Assembly (NCBI GenBank): GCA_005223045.1
Contig: NJBM01000010.1
Location: 140,958-204,957 of the forward strand
Direction: 5' to 3'
Length of the DNA stretch: 64,000 nucleotides
Source of the DNA: Planctomycetes bacterium B3_Pla
GTDB lineage: Bacteria; Planctomycetota; Phycisphaerae; Sedimentisphaerales; Anaerobacaceae
Shown: positions 26,354-35,222 of the stretch, piece after piece
Position numbering within the stretch: the first letter of the stretch is position 1
Layout: every line of letters starts with the position of its first letter
Position numbers and translations under genes: made by a program
The notes under the pieces: model-generated
Seen by the model: only the letters and a program-made list of their open reading frames with translations
The model's database searches: none
What the model was told of the DNA's origin: nothing

Positions 26354-27194
26354 TTTTGTTCGTTTTTATTTTGCCCCCAAATATGCTGTGCACCATCAGA
26401 TCCAGCCTCGATGTAACCTCCATCATATTGCGCGGGCGTTGTGTGGCGTCGTTCTCAATGCAATCCATCACAAGCTTTGAGATCGGCATGGGCAGTTGTT
26501 TCTTGATTTCGTGAGGCGCCCGGCGCGGCTCGGTGACGGGTAAGCCAAACTTGTTCTTCTTTGGTATCAAGGTCGGGGCGTGCTTTCCGGTGAGTGCCCA
26601 GTACATGGTCGCACCAAGGTTGAAGATGTCGGTTTTCGGGCCGAGCGGTTTGCGCTTGACCTGTTCGGGCGCGATATAATCCGGAGTGCCCTGGATTCTC
26701 TGTTTGACCGTTCCGATCTTGCAGCTTTGACCGAGGTCAATAATCTTGATCGAGCCGGACTTGTTTATTAGGATATTGTTGGGCTTTATATCGCAGTGGA
26801 CGAACCCGTGCTGGTGCATGGCGTTTAGGCCGCCGGCGACCATCCTGAAGACAAGCAGCACGTCGCCCAGGCTCAGCGTCGAGCAATTTTCGAGGTTCTT
26901 GCCCTCGAAGTACTCCATGGCGAGCAGCATTTCTTTCACTTTGAACATGCTGCGTATTTTCCTCAGTTCGTAGCACTTTCGGACGTACGGGTGGTCTATC
27001 AGCCGGGCGACTTTGTATTCGGTATCCACCTGCTCGAAAATCCTTGAGTCCTCCGGGCGCTCGAATATGACCCGTTTTAAGGCGACTTTTGTATCATCCT
27101 CTTCATTGGTGGCCAGATAAATCGTGCTGCGCGCGCCGGTTCCGATACGTCTGAGTATGGTATAACCGCCAATGTCGAGTATATCTCTGGCCAT
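26334..27194 (-). CDS. Serine/threonine protein kinase (soluble)
   Basis: A 286-residue kinase with no membrane segment or extra domain. It has the Gly-rich loop IGTGARSTIY (17-26), the ATP lysine in VALK40, the catalytic loop HCDIKPNN (133-140), where the HRD arginine is Cys, then DLG (153-155, for DFG) and GTPDYIAPEQ (169-178). The HCD form suggests regulation other than by activation-loop phosphorylation. The gene leads a run of kinase, phosphatase (20-bp overlap) and glycosyltransferase. Targets are unknown. The upstream 404 bp separate it from a divergent GH51 gene. Confidence 0.93.
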   Translation of the reverse strand: MARDILDIGGYTILRRIGTGARSTIYLATNEEDDTKVALKRVIFERPEDSRIFEQVDTEYKVARLIDHPYVRKCYELRKIRSMFKVKEMLLAMEYFEGKNLENCSTLSLGDVLLVFRMVAGGLNAMHQHGFVHCDIKPNNILINKSGSIKIIDLGQSCKIGTVKQRIQGTPDYIAPEQVKRKPLGPKTDIFNLGATMYWALTGKHAPTLIPKKNKFGLPVTEPRRAPHEIKKQLPMPISKLVMDCIENDATQRPRNMMEVTSRLDLMVHSIFGGKIKTNKNASNNN

Positions 27195-27598
27195 ATCGCC
27201 AATAATAATTCCAAAAATCAGCCACCAGCCGGTACTTCACGGCATTCAATATAGATGCGCAAAACAGGCCTTTTGTTCGGTTAATTCGCAAGAACCACCT
27301 TTATATCGAACGTTAGCCCAGCCTACTTAAGTTTGGCAAAGCCGGGAGTATACAACAAAATCGGGCGTCTATCCAGCCTCGGCGTCATTTTTCGCCGAAT
27401 CCGGCCCGGAAAAGTGGCCTTCAATACCATCTGCCCAACACGGTTCTTTGACCACACTCCGGTTGTTGCCAATAGAACCGTAACCATGCAGACATGGCCA
27501 TTATCGAATTGCTTTTCTGCTGATTTGCCATACAATCTTGTGCGTGAAATCAGTACCCCCCAGCAGGGAAGAAACACGAAATGGAAAGGAGATTTGCT
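27195..27598. other. Divergent intergenic region between the kinase and GH51 genes
   Basis: 404 bp with no credible gene. It should carry both promoters. A candidate GH51 promoter is at 27509-27536. The rest shows no clear repeat or RNA structure. Confidence 0.6.
27509..27536 (+). promoter_or_regulatory. Possible sigma-70-type promoter for the GH51 gene
   Basis: TTGCTT (27509-27514) and TACAAT (27531-27536) are 16 bp apart and about 60 bp before the start codon. Seen by eye only. Confidence 0.3.
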
Positions 27599-29539
27599 AT
27601 GTTTGGAGTTCGCTTTGTTTGTATGTGCCTCTTGGGAGCCGCAATATCGGCCGGTTTCTGTCAACCGGCGGCGGCTCGGAAAGTTGCCGTGACAATCGAT
27701 GCCGGCCAGACAGGCGCGCCGATTTCCAGGTTCATCTACGGCCAGTTCATCGAGCACCTCGGGCGCTGCATCTACGGCGGAATATGGGCCGAAATGCTCG
27801 AAGACCGAAAGTTCTATTTCCCCATCACTGCCGATTACGATCCCTATCGCGGCACGCGCAACGTTTCCAAAAACAGCCCGTTTGCAGTGGTAGGCGCCTC
27901 GCCCTGGCAAATCATTGGATCGCCCGATTCGGTGACGATGGTAAAGGAAGATTCCCTTGTGGGCGAGCACACGCCGCTCATTCAGCCCGGCGGCGGTATC
28001 CGGCAGCTCGACCTGGGATTAGTGAAAGACAAGAAATACACCGGCTACATCTATCTAAAACCCAAACAGACGAGTACAAATGTGATAATATCGCTCATCT
28101 GGGGTGACGGACCCGGAGATCGGGAATCCACTCAATTGCTGGTCGTTTCCAATCGGCACGGTAAGTACACCTTCCAGCTTACCGCCGGGGCCGACACGGT
28201 GAAGGGCAAGCTGGAAATCAAAACAGCCGCAGGATCGTGTCTCGTAGGCACAGTCTCGCTGATGCCGGCCGACAACGTCGAGGGCATGCGCGCCGATACT
28301 TTGGAACTGCTCAAGGAACTCAACGCACCGATGTATCGCTGGCCCGGCGGCAACTTCGTCAGCGGCTACGATTGGCGCGACGGAATCGGCCCGCGCGACA
28401 AGCGTCCGCCTCGCAGCAATCCCGCCTGGACCGGCGTCGAGCACAACGACTTCGGCTTCAATGAATTTGTTCGCTTTTGCCGCCTGGTCGAAGCCGAGCC
28501 GATGGTGACTGTCAATACCGGCTTTGGGGACGCCTACTCGGCCGCAGCTCAACTGGAATATTCAAACGGCTCGACCGATACGCCCATGGGAGCACTTCGG
28601 GCCGAAAACGGCGCGCCGGAGCCTTTCGGTGTTCGCTACTGGGCCATCGGCAACGAAATGTACGGCGGCTGGCAGCTCGGGCACATGAAACTGGAGCATT
28701 ATGTCCGCAAGCATAACTGGGTCGTGGACAAGATGCGCCAGGTCGATCCCGATATAATTCCCATCGCTTCGGGCAACGCCGGCTCGTGGAGCGAAGGCCT
28801 GCTGAAGAGCTGCTCGAATCATATCGACCTGATCGCCGAACACTTTTACTGCCAGGAAAAACCCGACCTGATCGAGCACACATCCCAAATTGCCGACAGA
28901 ATCAGGCGGAAGGTGGAGTACCATCGGCAGCTCCGTGAGAAACTGGATACCCTCGAAGGCAAAGATATTCAAATCGCCATGACCGAATGGAACTACTGGT
29001 ACGGACGGCACGAGTTTGGCGAGCTGGGCACCCGCTATTTCGTCAAGGACGGTCTTGGCGTCGCCATTGGTTTGCACGAGTACTTTCGACATTCGGGCAT
29101 GATATTCTTAGCCAATTACGCGCAGACGGTCAATGTCATCGGCTGCATAAAAACCAGCAAGACCGCCGCCGCTTTCGAGACGACGGGACTGGCTCTGAAA
29201 CTCTACCGCAACCATTTCGGCACTGTGCCGGTCAGTGTTTCCGGTGACGTTGAGCCGCTCGACGTGGCAGCCGCCTGGACCGCCAACCGCAAGGCTCTGA
29301 CTGTCGCGGTTGTGAATCCAACGGAGCGTGAACATGAACTGGCGGTGGACTTGCAAGGCGCTCCAATGAGACGTCAGGGGGTGCTCTGGCGCATTGCCCA
29401 TTCAAATCCCATGGCCTACAACGAGCCAGGCAAAGAACCAAAGGTTGTGATTGACGAGAAGCAGATCAGCAATATTTCCGACGGTGTTATTTTACCGCCG
29501 CTGAGTATCAGTCTTTACAAACTTGCAATCAGGCGTTAG
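27599..29539 (+). CDS. Exported alpha-L-arabinofuranosidase, GH51
   Basis: Removes terminal L-arabinofuranose from arabinan or arabinoxylan. A signal peptide (FVCMCLLGAAISAGFCQPAAA) shows export. The (beta/alpha)8 catalytic domain starts RFIYGQFIEHLGRCIYGGIWAEMLEDRKF. Acid/base Glu353 is in YWAIGNEMYGG and nucleophile Glu463 is in IAMTEWNYW, both in the classic GH51 setting. A beta-sandwich follows to the C-terminus. I chose the ATG at 27599 since GGAAAGGAG lies seven bases upstream; an ATG at 27581 is also in frame but has no such site. This gives 646 residues. It probably works with the sulfatases and esterase-like proteins of the window on plant or algal glycans. Confidence 0.95.
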   Translation: MFGVRFVCMCLLGAAISAGFCQPAAARKVAVTIDAGQTGAPISRFIYGQFIEHLGRCIYGGIWAEMLEDRKFYFPITADYDPYRGTRNVSKNSPFAVVGASPWQIIGSPDSVTMVKEDSLVGEHTPLIQPGGGIRQLDLGLVKDKKYTGYIYLKPKQTSTNVIISLIWGDGPGDRESTQLLVVSNRHGKYTFQLTAGADTVKGKLEIKTAAGSCLVGTVSLMPADNVEGMRADTLELLKELNAPMYRWPGGNFVSGYDWRDGIGPRDKRPPRSNPAWTGVEHNDFGFNEFVRFCRLVEAEPMVTVNTGFGDAYSAAAQLEYSNGSTDTPMGALRAENGAPEPFGVRYWAIGNEMYGGWQLGHMKLEHYVRKHNWVVDKMRQVDPDIIPIASGNAGSWSEGLLKSCSNHIDLIAEHFYCQEKPDLIEHTSQIADRIRRKVEYHRQLREKLDTLEGKDIQIAMTEWNYWYGRHEFGELGTRYFVKDGLGVAIGLHEYFRHSGMIFLANYAQTVNVIGCIKTSKTAAAFETTGLALKLYRNHFGTVPVSVSGDVEPLDVAAAWTANRKALTVAVVNPTEREHELAVDLQGAPMRRQGVLWRIAHSNPMAYNEPGKEPKVVIDEKQISNISDGVILPPLSISLYKLAIRR

Positions 29540-29599
29540 AAAAGCATCAAATCAAGGGAAGCTCGTCGAAAGACGAAGCACGAAATACGAGATACGAAT

Positions 29600-29794
29600 A
29601 TGGAATGCAAGCAAGAACAAAACCTACAGAATTGCAACTGCTCATATCCCGGCTGTCCCAGAAAAGGAATATGCTGTGAGTGCATAAGCTACCACCTGTC
29701 GTCGAAGCAATTGCCCGCCTGCTGTTTCCCCGATGACGTCGAAAAACAGTACGACCGCAGCTTCAAAGCCTTCGCTCAGGCCTGGAATTTGTAA
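29600..29794 (+). CDS. DUF6485-like small cysteine-rich protein
   Basis: 64 residues with nine Cys. The order C-N-C-S-Y-x-G-C-x-R-K-G-x-C-C-E-C-I, then LPACCF, then a short helix ending EKQYDRSFKAFAQ fits the DUF6485 family. The Cys pattern suggests metal or Fe-S binding; function is unknown. It is 60 bp after the GH51 stop on the same strand. The gap contains near-tandem ACGAAATACGAGATACGA. Confidence 0.8.
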   Translation: MECKQEQNLQNCNCSYPGCPRKGICCECISYHLSSKQLPACCFPDDVEKQYDRSFKAFAQAWNL

Positions 29795-29853
29795 ATCTGA
29801 AGTACCCCGTTCATATATAGAATGGAATACATTGAACCGCAGGCATAAATGAA

Positions 29854-29887
29854 CACACGCCGAGCGATCATTCCGGCCCGGCGTGTG
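29854..29887. terminator. Possible bidirectional terminator hairpin between convergent genes
   Basis: CACACGCCG and CGGCGTGTG form a perfect 9-bp stem with a 16-nt loop. There is only a weak T-rich tail on the minus side (TTCATTTAT). It lies between the convergent stops at 29794 and 29903. Confidence 0.45.
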
Positions 29888-29902
29888 ATACATGCAAAGA
29901 CC

Positions 29903-30772
29903 TTACTTGCGGTTTAAGGAAAATACCATCGCTCCGCCGCCTGATTCGAAGAAAGCGGGGCGACTAAATGAGCCCGGTTCACTCGCAGCCAAAGTAAGCT
30001 TTTTCCCATCGAGCTTATAAATACTGAGCGAGGTTTCACCGACGTACTCCGGCATTGAACACTTATCAATCTTAAACTCGGCCTGCTTCGGATTCGTTTT
30101 GGTATTCAGCGTTATTGCACCCGAGTAGAAATCGTAATCCGGACCCTTTATTTCCACTTTACCCTTTGAGATAACGAAAGTCCACTGCCCCCCATATCCC
30201 TCGCCTGTTGTCCCGACCCAGGTTCCATCAAGCTCGGCGCCCTTCCTGGCTTCCTGCATCGCTTTTACTTTCTGCCGTTTGAACGTCAGCTCGCCTCTTG
30301 CCTGGGAGGCACGCAAGCCGTCCGATTCGACGGCATACTGCTTAAGCTTAAAGCTGTTGTTATCGACCTTGGTGTAAACCATATCCATCGTTTCGGTTGT
30401 ACCGTCGGTCTCAAGCCGCTTATTCCTGTTGACCGCGCCGTCATAGTCCTCTGTCCAGGTACCGTTCCACGTGCCGCCCATGTTGTCGGCCCCTAACTGG
30501 ACAATCTCTTCGCGGGACGGCACAAACATAATCATGCCATGATACTTGAAATCGCCCATCTTGACGTTTACGCACATGGCGCACTTGTCCAGTATCCATT
30601 TATACTCGAGCTCGATCTGCCCGCCATCATCGCCGGTGGCCGACCAGTTGCCGATCATCCAGTCATAGCCGTACTCGGCGACAAAATCCCCGAGTTTCTC
30701 CTGCGCCCCGACAGGGACCACAGAGACGGCTAAAAACACCGCAATTACCAAAAACATCTTTCTCATACTCAT
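29903..30772 (-). CDS. Exported protein with DUF1579-like and TIGR03067-like halves
   Basis: 289 residues with a signal peptide (MFLVIAVFLAVSVVPVGAQ). The first half has the WMIGNWSATGDDGG start and beta-rich pattern of DUF1579/DUF3471-like lipocalin-type domains. The second half starts LDGTWVGTTGEGYGGQWTFVISKGKV and runs to LSIYKLDGKKLTLA ... SRPAFFES, the TIGR03067 pattern that is largely planctomycete. The function of both is unknown. Two Cys (CAMC) in the first half may pair after export. It is followed upstream by a pseudopilin gene on the same strand. Confidence 0.78.
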   Translation of the reverse strand: MSMRKMFLVIAVFLAVSVVPVGAQEKLGDFVAEYGYDWMIGNWSATGDDGGQIELEYKWILDKCAMCVNVKMGDFKYHGMIMFVPSREEIVQLGADNMGGTWNGTWTEDYDGAVNRNKRLETDGTTETMDMVYTKVDNNSFKLKQYAVESDGLRASQARGELTFKRQKVKAMQEARKGAELDGTWVGTTGEGYGGQWTFVISKGKVEIKGPDYDFYSGAITLNTKTNPKQAEFKIDKCSMPEYVGETSLSIYKLDGKKLTLAASEPGSFSRPAFFESGGGAMVFSLNRK

Positions 30773-30911
30773 TTGTTCTCCTTTCTTTCGTTACAATTAG
30801 TGTATTACGAAACACATATACAATACAAACGGTCAGACAAAAATGCCGAATTTCTACAACCAGCTAATGTCGTACTTACGCTCCTCTATTATCCCGGCAT
30901 GGCTCTCACAA

Positions 30912-31700
30912 TCAACTACCCTGGTCGTAATAGACCAAATATTCTCCCCCATGATTGCTGGGATTCAGGTCATTGAACTTGACAAAACGACAGGCCCCAT
31001 CCAGATAACCGACACATAGTCCGTTCGGTTTCGGATCAAAAGGAACGCCTTGGTCCCAGAGGAACTGGCCCCGAACATGCGAGGCATACCATGTCGGCCA
31101 GGGACCGGCGGATCCCACGGCATCATATCGGTTGTAACAGAAACAGGTGGCCAGGGTTCTGGAGGTAGGTCGATCCGAGAGCCTCCGCGCGGTGACATAC
31201 TCCTGTCCTGTGTCCGAATCCCTCCAGCGACCGCGTGCACCCCAATAGATCCATCCAATCTGGAATACCTGCGTGTACTGTGGTGACGGCTGCCGAGGTT
31301 CCAACCAGTCCTCTTTGGCCTCAAAGTATTTGCGTGCCGTCTCACAGGTTGCATGTTCATCGGTCAGGCCATAACCTTCTCCCAGGTGCCTCATGGTTTC
31401 GGCATTGACCAGGGCCATTTGATCGGCCTGGTCCCAGGAGGCGGCATATCCAGGGGCCGTTCGATCAATAATACTGCCAATGGGTAAAGCATCGTCAAAA
31501 TCCCCGGCGTACATGAACATGGCCGCAGCACTTTGATGCAGGTTATTCTGACAAACAGCCCGGCGCGCCTGTTCCCTGACTCTGTGCAGGCAGGGCAATA
31601 GTATCGCAAGTAGAATTGCTATTATCGAAATCACCACCAGTAATTCTATGAGGGTAAAAGCCTGTGGATTCTTGTTTAAGTTTTTGCCTTCAACTGTCAT
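30912..31700 (-). CDS. Type II secretion/pilin-like protein
   Basis: 262 residues. The prepilin-type N-terminus has a 13-residue leader ([14 protein letters not shown]), then [20 protein letters not shown] with Glu at mature position 5, followed by the long helix [15 protein letters not shown] and a globular C-terminal domain. The residue before F is Ala rather than the usual Gly, which may affect prepilin peptidase cleavage. The C-terminal part has [19 protein letters not shown], the common variable-DGxVxF closing of these proteins. Such proteins are numerous in Phycisphaerae and their role is mostly unknown. No assembly machinery is in the window. Confidence 0.88.
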   Translation of the reverse strand: MTVEGKNLNKNPQAFTLIELLVVISIIAILLAILLPCLHRVREQARRAVCQNNLHQSAAAMFMYAGDFDDALPIGSIIDRTAPGYAASWDQADQMALVNAETMRHLGEGYGLTDEHATCETARKYFEAKEDWLEPRQPSPQYTQVFQIGWIYWGARGRWRDSDTGQEYVTARRLSDRPTSRTLATCFCYNRYDAVGSAGPWPTWYASHVRGQFLWDQGVPFDPKPNGLCVGYLDGACRFVKFNDLNPSNHGGEYLVYYDQGS

Positions 31701-31788
31701 AACATTTATCTTTCATGGAAGTTCACTTGTACGGCATATATTTGATTAAGCCCTGCTAAGTTATCGCTTGCTGCGTCAGGCTTTACTT

Positions 31789-32850
31789 TCAATTCCCTTT
31801 AACGCCGGACAAGCCGGAGCCGCTTTCTCGTTCGAGCAGATCTTTGGGGGTAAAAACTTGCCCTCCGGGGTCTTTCAGGAACATGTATGCCAGGTTTGTC
31901 CATGTATTGTCACGGTCCGTGAGTTTTGTCGAAAACGCCTGCGCATCGAAGAATAGCTCCGGCTGCTGCCTGGAATAGGTGATAAATACATCAACACATG
32001 CCCCGTCTCGCGGATCCCACATGCGGATTCCCACAGGAAGTCTGCTTTCGCGAAGTGCGGATACCCGAAGCCATTCCGGGCTGCTTTCAGAGAGGGCGTC
32101 AAAAACGACCATATCCTCCGAAATAACCGCGTCTGCGTTCACAAGAGGAGTAACGTCAATCAACTTACCGCCGGAAATGCTCCGAATGACGGTTTCGAGA
32201 GAATACTCTTCTATTGTGCCAAGCATCCTGAGCAATTCCACGGCTTGCCGGTCCGGTTCTGCCTCCCGGCGTTTCTTGAGATCAAATGCCTTGATTATCT
32301 CACCCGCCCGGGAGAAGATTACCTGGCTGCCGACCCGCACACGTGCGCGTCCCTGCTGCCCCATCCATAACTCGAATTGTCTCGGTTCGGCCAGGACATC
32401 ATCTTTGATGTAAATCGAGGCGCTGAAAAAGGGCACCGACCGGAATCGCTCCGCTACATCCGCCCAGGCAACGGTTGAACCGCCGAACTGATATATGCCG
32501 ATGAACGCACCTATGACTATCACCGCCGCTGCCGCCAGCTCCGCCATTCTCTTCGGAGTTCTCGATACCCGGAGCTTATGGAGAATGGTCGGCTCGGAGT
32601 AGGATTTGCGTGAGCTTCTATCGAGTTGCGCAATAAGGCTGGCTCCTACCTCCTTACTCCTGTCATCTATAGCTTTGAACGCCGATTGGACTGTTTCTTC
32701 TTCTTCTGTCAGAGCTTGATAAAGAAGACGACACTGTTCGCAGGTATCGATGTGTTTCTTGATCTCATCGGCAGCCTGAACTTCCAACTCGCCAAGCACT
32801 AAAGCGGCTATTGTTTCGTGTCGGTTCTGACAATCATTGGTATTCGTCAT
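31789..32850 (-). CDS. Anti-sigma factor-like membrane protein (module 1)
   Basis: 353 residues. The N-terminal cytoplasmic part has a zinc-finger-like H-x-n-C-x2-C pattern (KHIDTCEQCRLL), as in zinc-binding anti-sigma factors. A membrane segment (MAELAAAAVIVIGAFIGIYQFG) follows near 105, then WADVAERFRSV and an outer domain of about 230 residues with no known family. Its start overlaps the sigma gene stop by 4 bp, so the two are coupled. It most likely holds the upstream sigma factor at the membrane until an outside signal arrives. The same WADV motif after the membrane segment appears in module 2. Confidence 0.87.
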   Translation of the reverse strand: MTNTNDCQNRHETIAALVLGELEVQAADEIKKHIDTCEQCRLLYQALTEEEETVQSAFKAIDDRSKEVGASLIAQLDRSSRKSYSEPTILHKLRVSRTPKRMAELAAAAVIVIGAFIGIYQFGGSTVAWADVAERFRSVPFFSASIYIKDDVLAEPRQFELWMGQQGRARVRVGSQVIFSRAGEIIKAFDLKKRREAEPDRQAVELLRMLGTIEEYSLETVIRSISGGKLIDVTPLVNADAVISEDMVVFDALSESSPEWLRVSALRESRLPVGIRMWDPRDGACVDVFITYSRQQPELFFDAQAFSTKLTDRDNTWTNLAYMFLKDPGGQVFTPKDLLERESGSGLSGVKGN

Positions 32851-33380
32851 GATTTGTCCTCCACAAGTAGCTCGTGCAGCATTAAGCGGGCCCGGACCAG
32901 GCGGCGTCTGACCGCCGCATTGCTGATTCCAAGACTCCGCGCAGCGCCGGCACAGTCGCAGCCATCCAAGTAGTAAAGAGTGATCGCCTCGCGATAGCCG
33001 TCTGGCAGTTTAGAGACGGCTGCGTGTACACGCATGGTGTGCTCATCACCGCAGTCGGCCCGGGCCGGCACAGCCTCCGCTTCGGCGATTGGATGACAAA
33101 CGCGGCGTTTTCTGTAATGGTCGATACACCTGCGTCTGGCAATTTTCAGCAGCCATTGGCGCGCCCGTGTATGGTCCCTAAGGGTGTCGATCCTGGTGAA
33201 TGCCTGTAAGAAAACGTCTTGCATAATATCCTCGCCGTCGTGAACGTTTTTGGTAAAGGTTATACAGAGTCCCAGCACCGCCGATGCGTGCTCGCGCACA
33301 AGCATCTCAGGCGTCAGAGTCTCTCTCGCATTCGCCTTTTTCGCGGCTTTGCGAGTGTCCTGTCGTTCGGCTTCGGTCAA
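32847..33380 (-). CDS. ECF sigma factor (module 1)
   Basis: 177 residues. Sigma region 2 is LVREHASAVLGLCITFTKNVHDGEDIMQDVFLQAFTRI with the WLLKIARRRCIDHYRKRR end. Region 4 is LPDGYREAITLYYLDGCDCAGAARSLGISNAAVRRRLVRARLML. There is no region 1 or 3, as in ECF types. A charged 25-residue N-terminal extension precedes region 2. The stop overlaps the anti-sigma-like gene by 4 bp. The promoter region (33381-33506) shares a block with that of module 2. Confidence 0.93.
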   Translation of the reverse strand: MTEAERQDTRKAAKKANARETLTPEMLVREHASAVLGLCITFTKNVHDGEDIMQDVFLQAFTRIDTLRDHTRARQWLLKIARRRCIDHYRKRRVCHPIAEAEAVPARADCGDEHTMRVHAAVSKLPDGYREAITLYYLDGCDCAGAARSLGISNAAVRRRLVRARLMLHELLVEDKS

Positions 33381-33506
33381 CTAATAATTCCTTTCACTAA
33401 AACTGACGGGCGAGAAATGCAAATTGTGACAACACATTGTAAGATTTTCCGGAAGTTTTGAAAAGATACGTCGCGCCAAAAACGAGATTCTTGCCTGATA
33501 AGCGCA

Positions 33507-33540
33507 TAAAAAAGGCCGAGTCTGAAACAAGCCCGGCCTT
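33507..33540 (-). terminator. Intrinsic terminator of sigma module 2
   Basis: AAGGCCG (33512-33518) pairs with CGGCCTT (33534-33540), followed on the minus strand by TTTTTTATGCGC. It lies 29 bp past the stop at 33570. Confidence 0.75.
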
Positions 33541-33569
33541 CTGGATTATATGGCGTTTTTGTTTTTCTT

Positions 33570-34478
33570 TTATGACTCTACAATATCCGGCACATGGACC
33601 CTCTCGTAGTCCGGCGGGATATTTGGCTCGAAGATGTTCGGGTCCAGCTCTACATCCCACTGGAACTGGTCCATTACGCTCTCTTTTTCCCGCATCTTAC
33701 CTTGATGTTCGGCATTCAATTTAGTTTCGTACATAATGGGATATCCTGTTTCCACACTGACCCACAACCGGAATTCCGCTTGAAGATTCTTGAGCTTCTC
33801 CGGTACGGGTCCAAAACAAGCCGGGTCGGTAGTCTCAATTCCTTCGCACAATACTCCCTCGATTGTTTTCCGTCCGAGTTTCCTGTGCTCGGCTGACAGG
33901 ATTTTCTGTACAAGGAAACCTGGATCCGTCCAGTCATTGTGCCACTCCAGAAAGAGTCCATTCTCACTTTTCTTAAATGTGTCACTCACACATAATTTGT
34001 GTATGTGAAAGACGTCTGTGAGAGTATCTGTGTCGGAGTCTGTGAAATCTACATAAGCAGTACGGATAATTTGCCCATCTCTGTAGAAGTCCTTCCGGCA
34101 ATATGTGGGTGAGGTGTATGCGATTGAATACTCATCTTCATTGGACAGACCGTAATCCGTACATCGGACGATCAATCCCCGGCTTGCTCCCACTTTGCTG
34201 ACGACATCAGCCCAGACGACGCCGGAAGTGTTTTCGGTGCCGATAAATTCAAATAATCCCAGCACAACCACCGCAATTATCACCGCCGCAGCGGCTAATT
34301 TTGTAATTGGACTTTTCATGATTGTTCTCCTTATTTTCGGCGGCATAACAGCCGCTTTTGTTTTGTCTGATTCGGCCAGCACTTTGGAAATTTCATTGTG
34401 GACTCTTTTGTCTAAGTCAGTGCTGGCTTTCAATTGCAGTTTTTTAATCAACTCGTTTATGTTATCTGCCGGTCTCAT
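33570..34478 (-). CDS. Sigma-partner membrane protein (module 2)
   Basis: 302 residues. There is a cytoplasmic helical part (1-55), then KIRRTIMKSPITKLAAAAVIIAVVVLGLFEFIG as the membrane segment, then VVWADVVSKVGASRG and an outer beta-rich domain of about 210 residues. It has no zinc finger. The outer domain resembles that of module 3 in order (D-x-F/Y-R-D-G/I-D-G-x-x-x-R-x ... AEHRKLGRKTIEGVLCEGIE against ADRLLGEDTIDGIQCVGFE ... VETGYPIMYE/VETKMPVRIE). Its start overlaps the upstream sigma stop by 4 bp. The likely role is anti-sigma control from the envelope, by inference. Confidence 0.8.
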   Translation of the reverse strand: MRPADNINELIKKLQLKASTDLDKRVHNEISKVLAESDKTKAAVMPPKIRRTIMKSPITKLAAAAVIIAVVVLGLFEFIGTENTSGVVWADVVSKVGASRGLIVRCTDYGLSNEDEYSIAYTSPTYCRKDFYRDGQIIRTAYVDFTDSDTDTLTDVFHIHKLCVSDTFKKSENGLFLEWHNDWTDPGFLVQKILSAEHRKLGRKTIEGVLCEGIETTDPACFGPVPEKLKNLQAEFRLWVSVETGYPIMYETKLNAEHQGKMREKESVMDQFQWDVELDPNIFEPNIPPDYERVHVPDIVES

Positions 34479-35023
34479 TTTTCCACCTCACCATTTAGCA
34501 TTGACCGCAGTTTATCCAACGCGTACCGGTATCTGCCTTGTACAGTATTGATCGAAACATTTTGCTGTTTGGAAATTGCTTTGAATTTCATCCCGCTGTA
34601 AATATGCAGGAGCAAAACTTCTCGCTGCTCGTATGGAAGCTGCCCGAGGGCCCGGCTCAACTGGCGCAATTCTTCGCCGAACACAGCGGCAAGTTCCGGA
34701 TTGTCCGAATCAGCGCCGGCTGAACTCATCTCATCCGGCACGACACCACTGCGTCTTCGTTGCGATTTATTCCTGTTGCGGGCGTTATTGGCAACACAAG
34801 TCGCTAAGTAGCCCTTCAGACTTCCGGTCAGTCGGAACTTCCGGGATGACTCGATAAAAGACACAAAAACCTCGTGCACAACATCCTCGGCCGAACTTAC
34901 GTCAGTCAACAGAACAGCCGCCAGTGTCACCAAATCGTCCTTGTACTTTTCGTAAACACCCCGCAAGGCGCCGAGGTTGCCGCGATTGAACTTCCATACA
35001 AGTAGTTTATCTTCTAACATCAA
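34475..35023 (-). CDS. ECF sigma factor (module 2)
   Basis: 182 residues. Region 2 is ALRGVYEKYKDDLVTLAAVLLTDVSSAEDVVHEVFVSFIE ... LKGYLATCVANNARNRNKSQ. Region 4 is LPYEQREVLLLHIYSGMKFKAISKQQNVSINTVQGRYRYALDKLR, with GxKFKxIAxxxxxSxNTVQGRYRYxxxKLR typical of planctomycete ECF proteins. It ends NGEVEK, overlapping the partner gene by 4 bp. Differences from modules 1 and 3 in region 4 suggest different promoters. Confidence 0.93.
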   Translation of the reverse strand: MMLEDKLLVWKFNRGNLGALRGVYEKYKDDLVTLAAVLLTDVSSAEDVVHEVFVSFIESSRKFRLTGSLKGYLATCVANNARNRNKSQRRRSGVVPDEMSSAGADSDNPELAAVFGEELRQLSRALGQLPYEQREVLLLHIYSGMKFKAISKQQNVSINTVQGRYRYALDKLRSMLNGEVEK

Positions 35024-35164
35024 GCGGCCATTTTCCCAAACTTATAACAATCGATTGCCACTTACATAACAACTTAACCAGCCGCTTTAGTATAAAAAAA
35101 TACACTTTTTGTGCTATTTCGAACCTCACCGGGCGAAAAAAGAGATTTTACCTGACAAGCGCAT

Positions 35165-35192
35165 AAAAAAAGCCGAGCCAGGAAGGCTCGGC
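35165..35192 (-). terminator. Intrinsic terminator of sigma module 3
   Basis: GCCGAGCC (35172-35179) and GGCTCGGC (35185-35192) form a perfect 8-bp stem with a 5-nt loop, followed on the minus strand by a run of seven T. The following ATGCGCTTGTCAGG matches the sequence after the module 2 terminator. Confidence 0.82.
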
Positions 35193-35222
35193 ATCTGAAA
35201 GTATTCAATTCATCTATCCGTC

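Noticed and set aside
27323..27970. Minus-strand open frame overlapping the GH51 start
   Set aside because: It runs antisense through the GH51 signal peptide and catalytic domain and has no recognisable feature.
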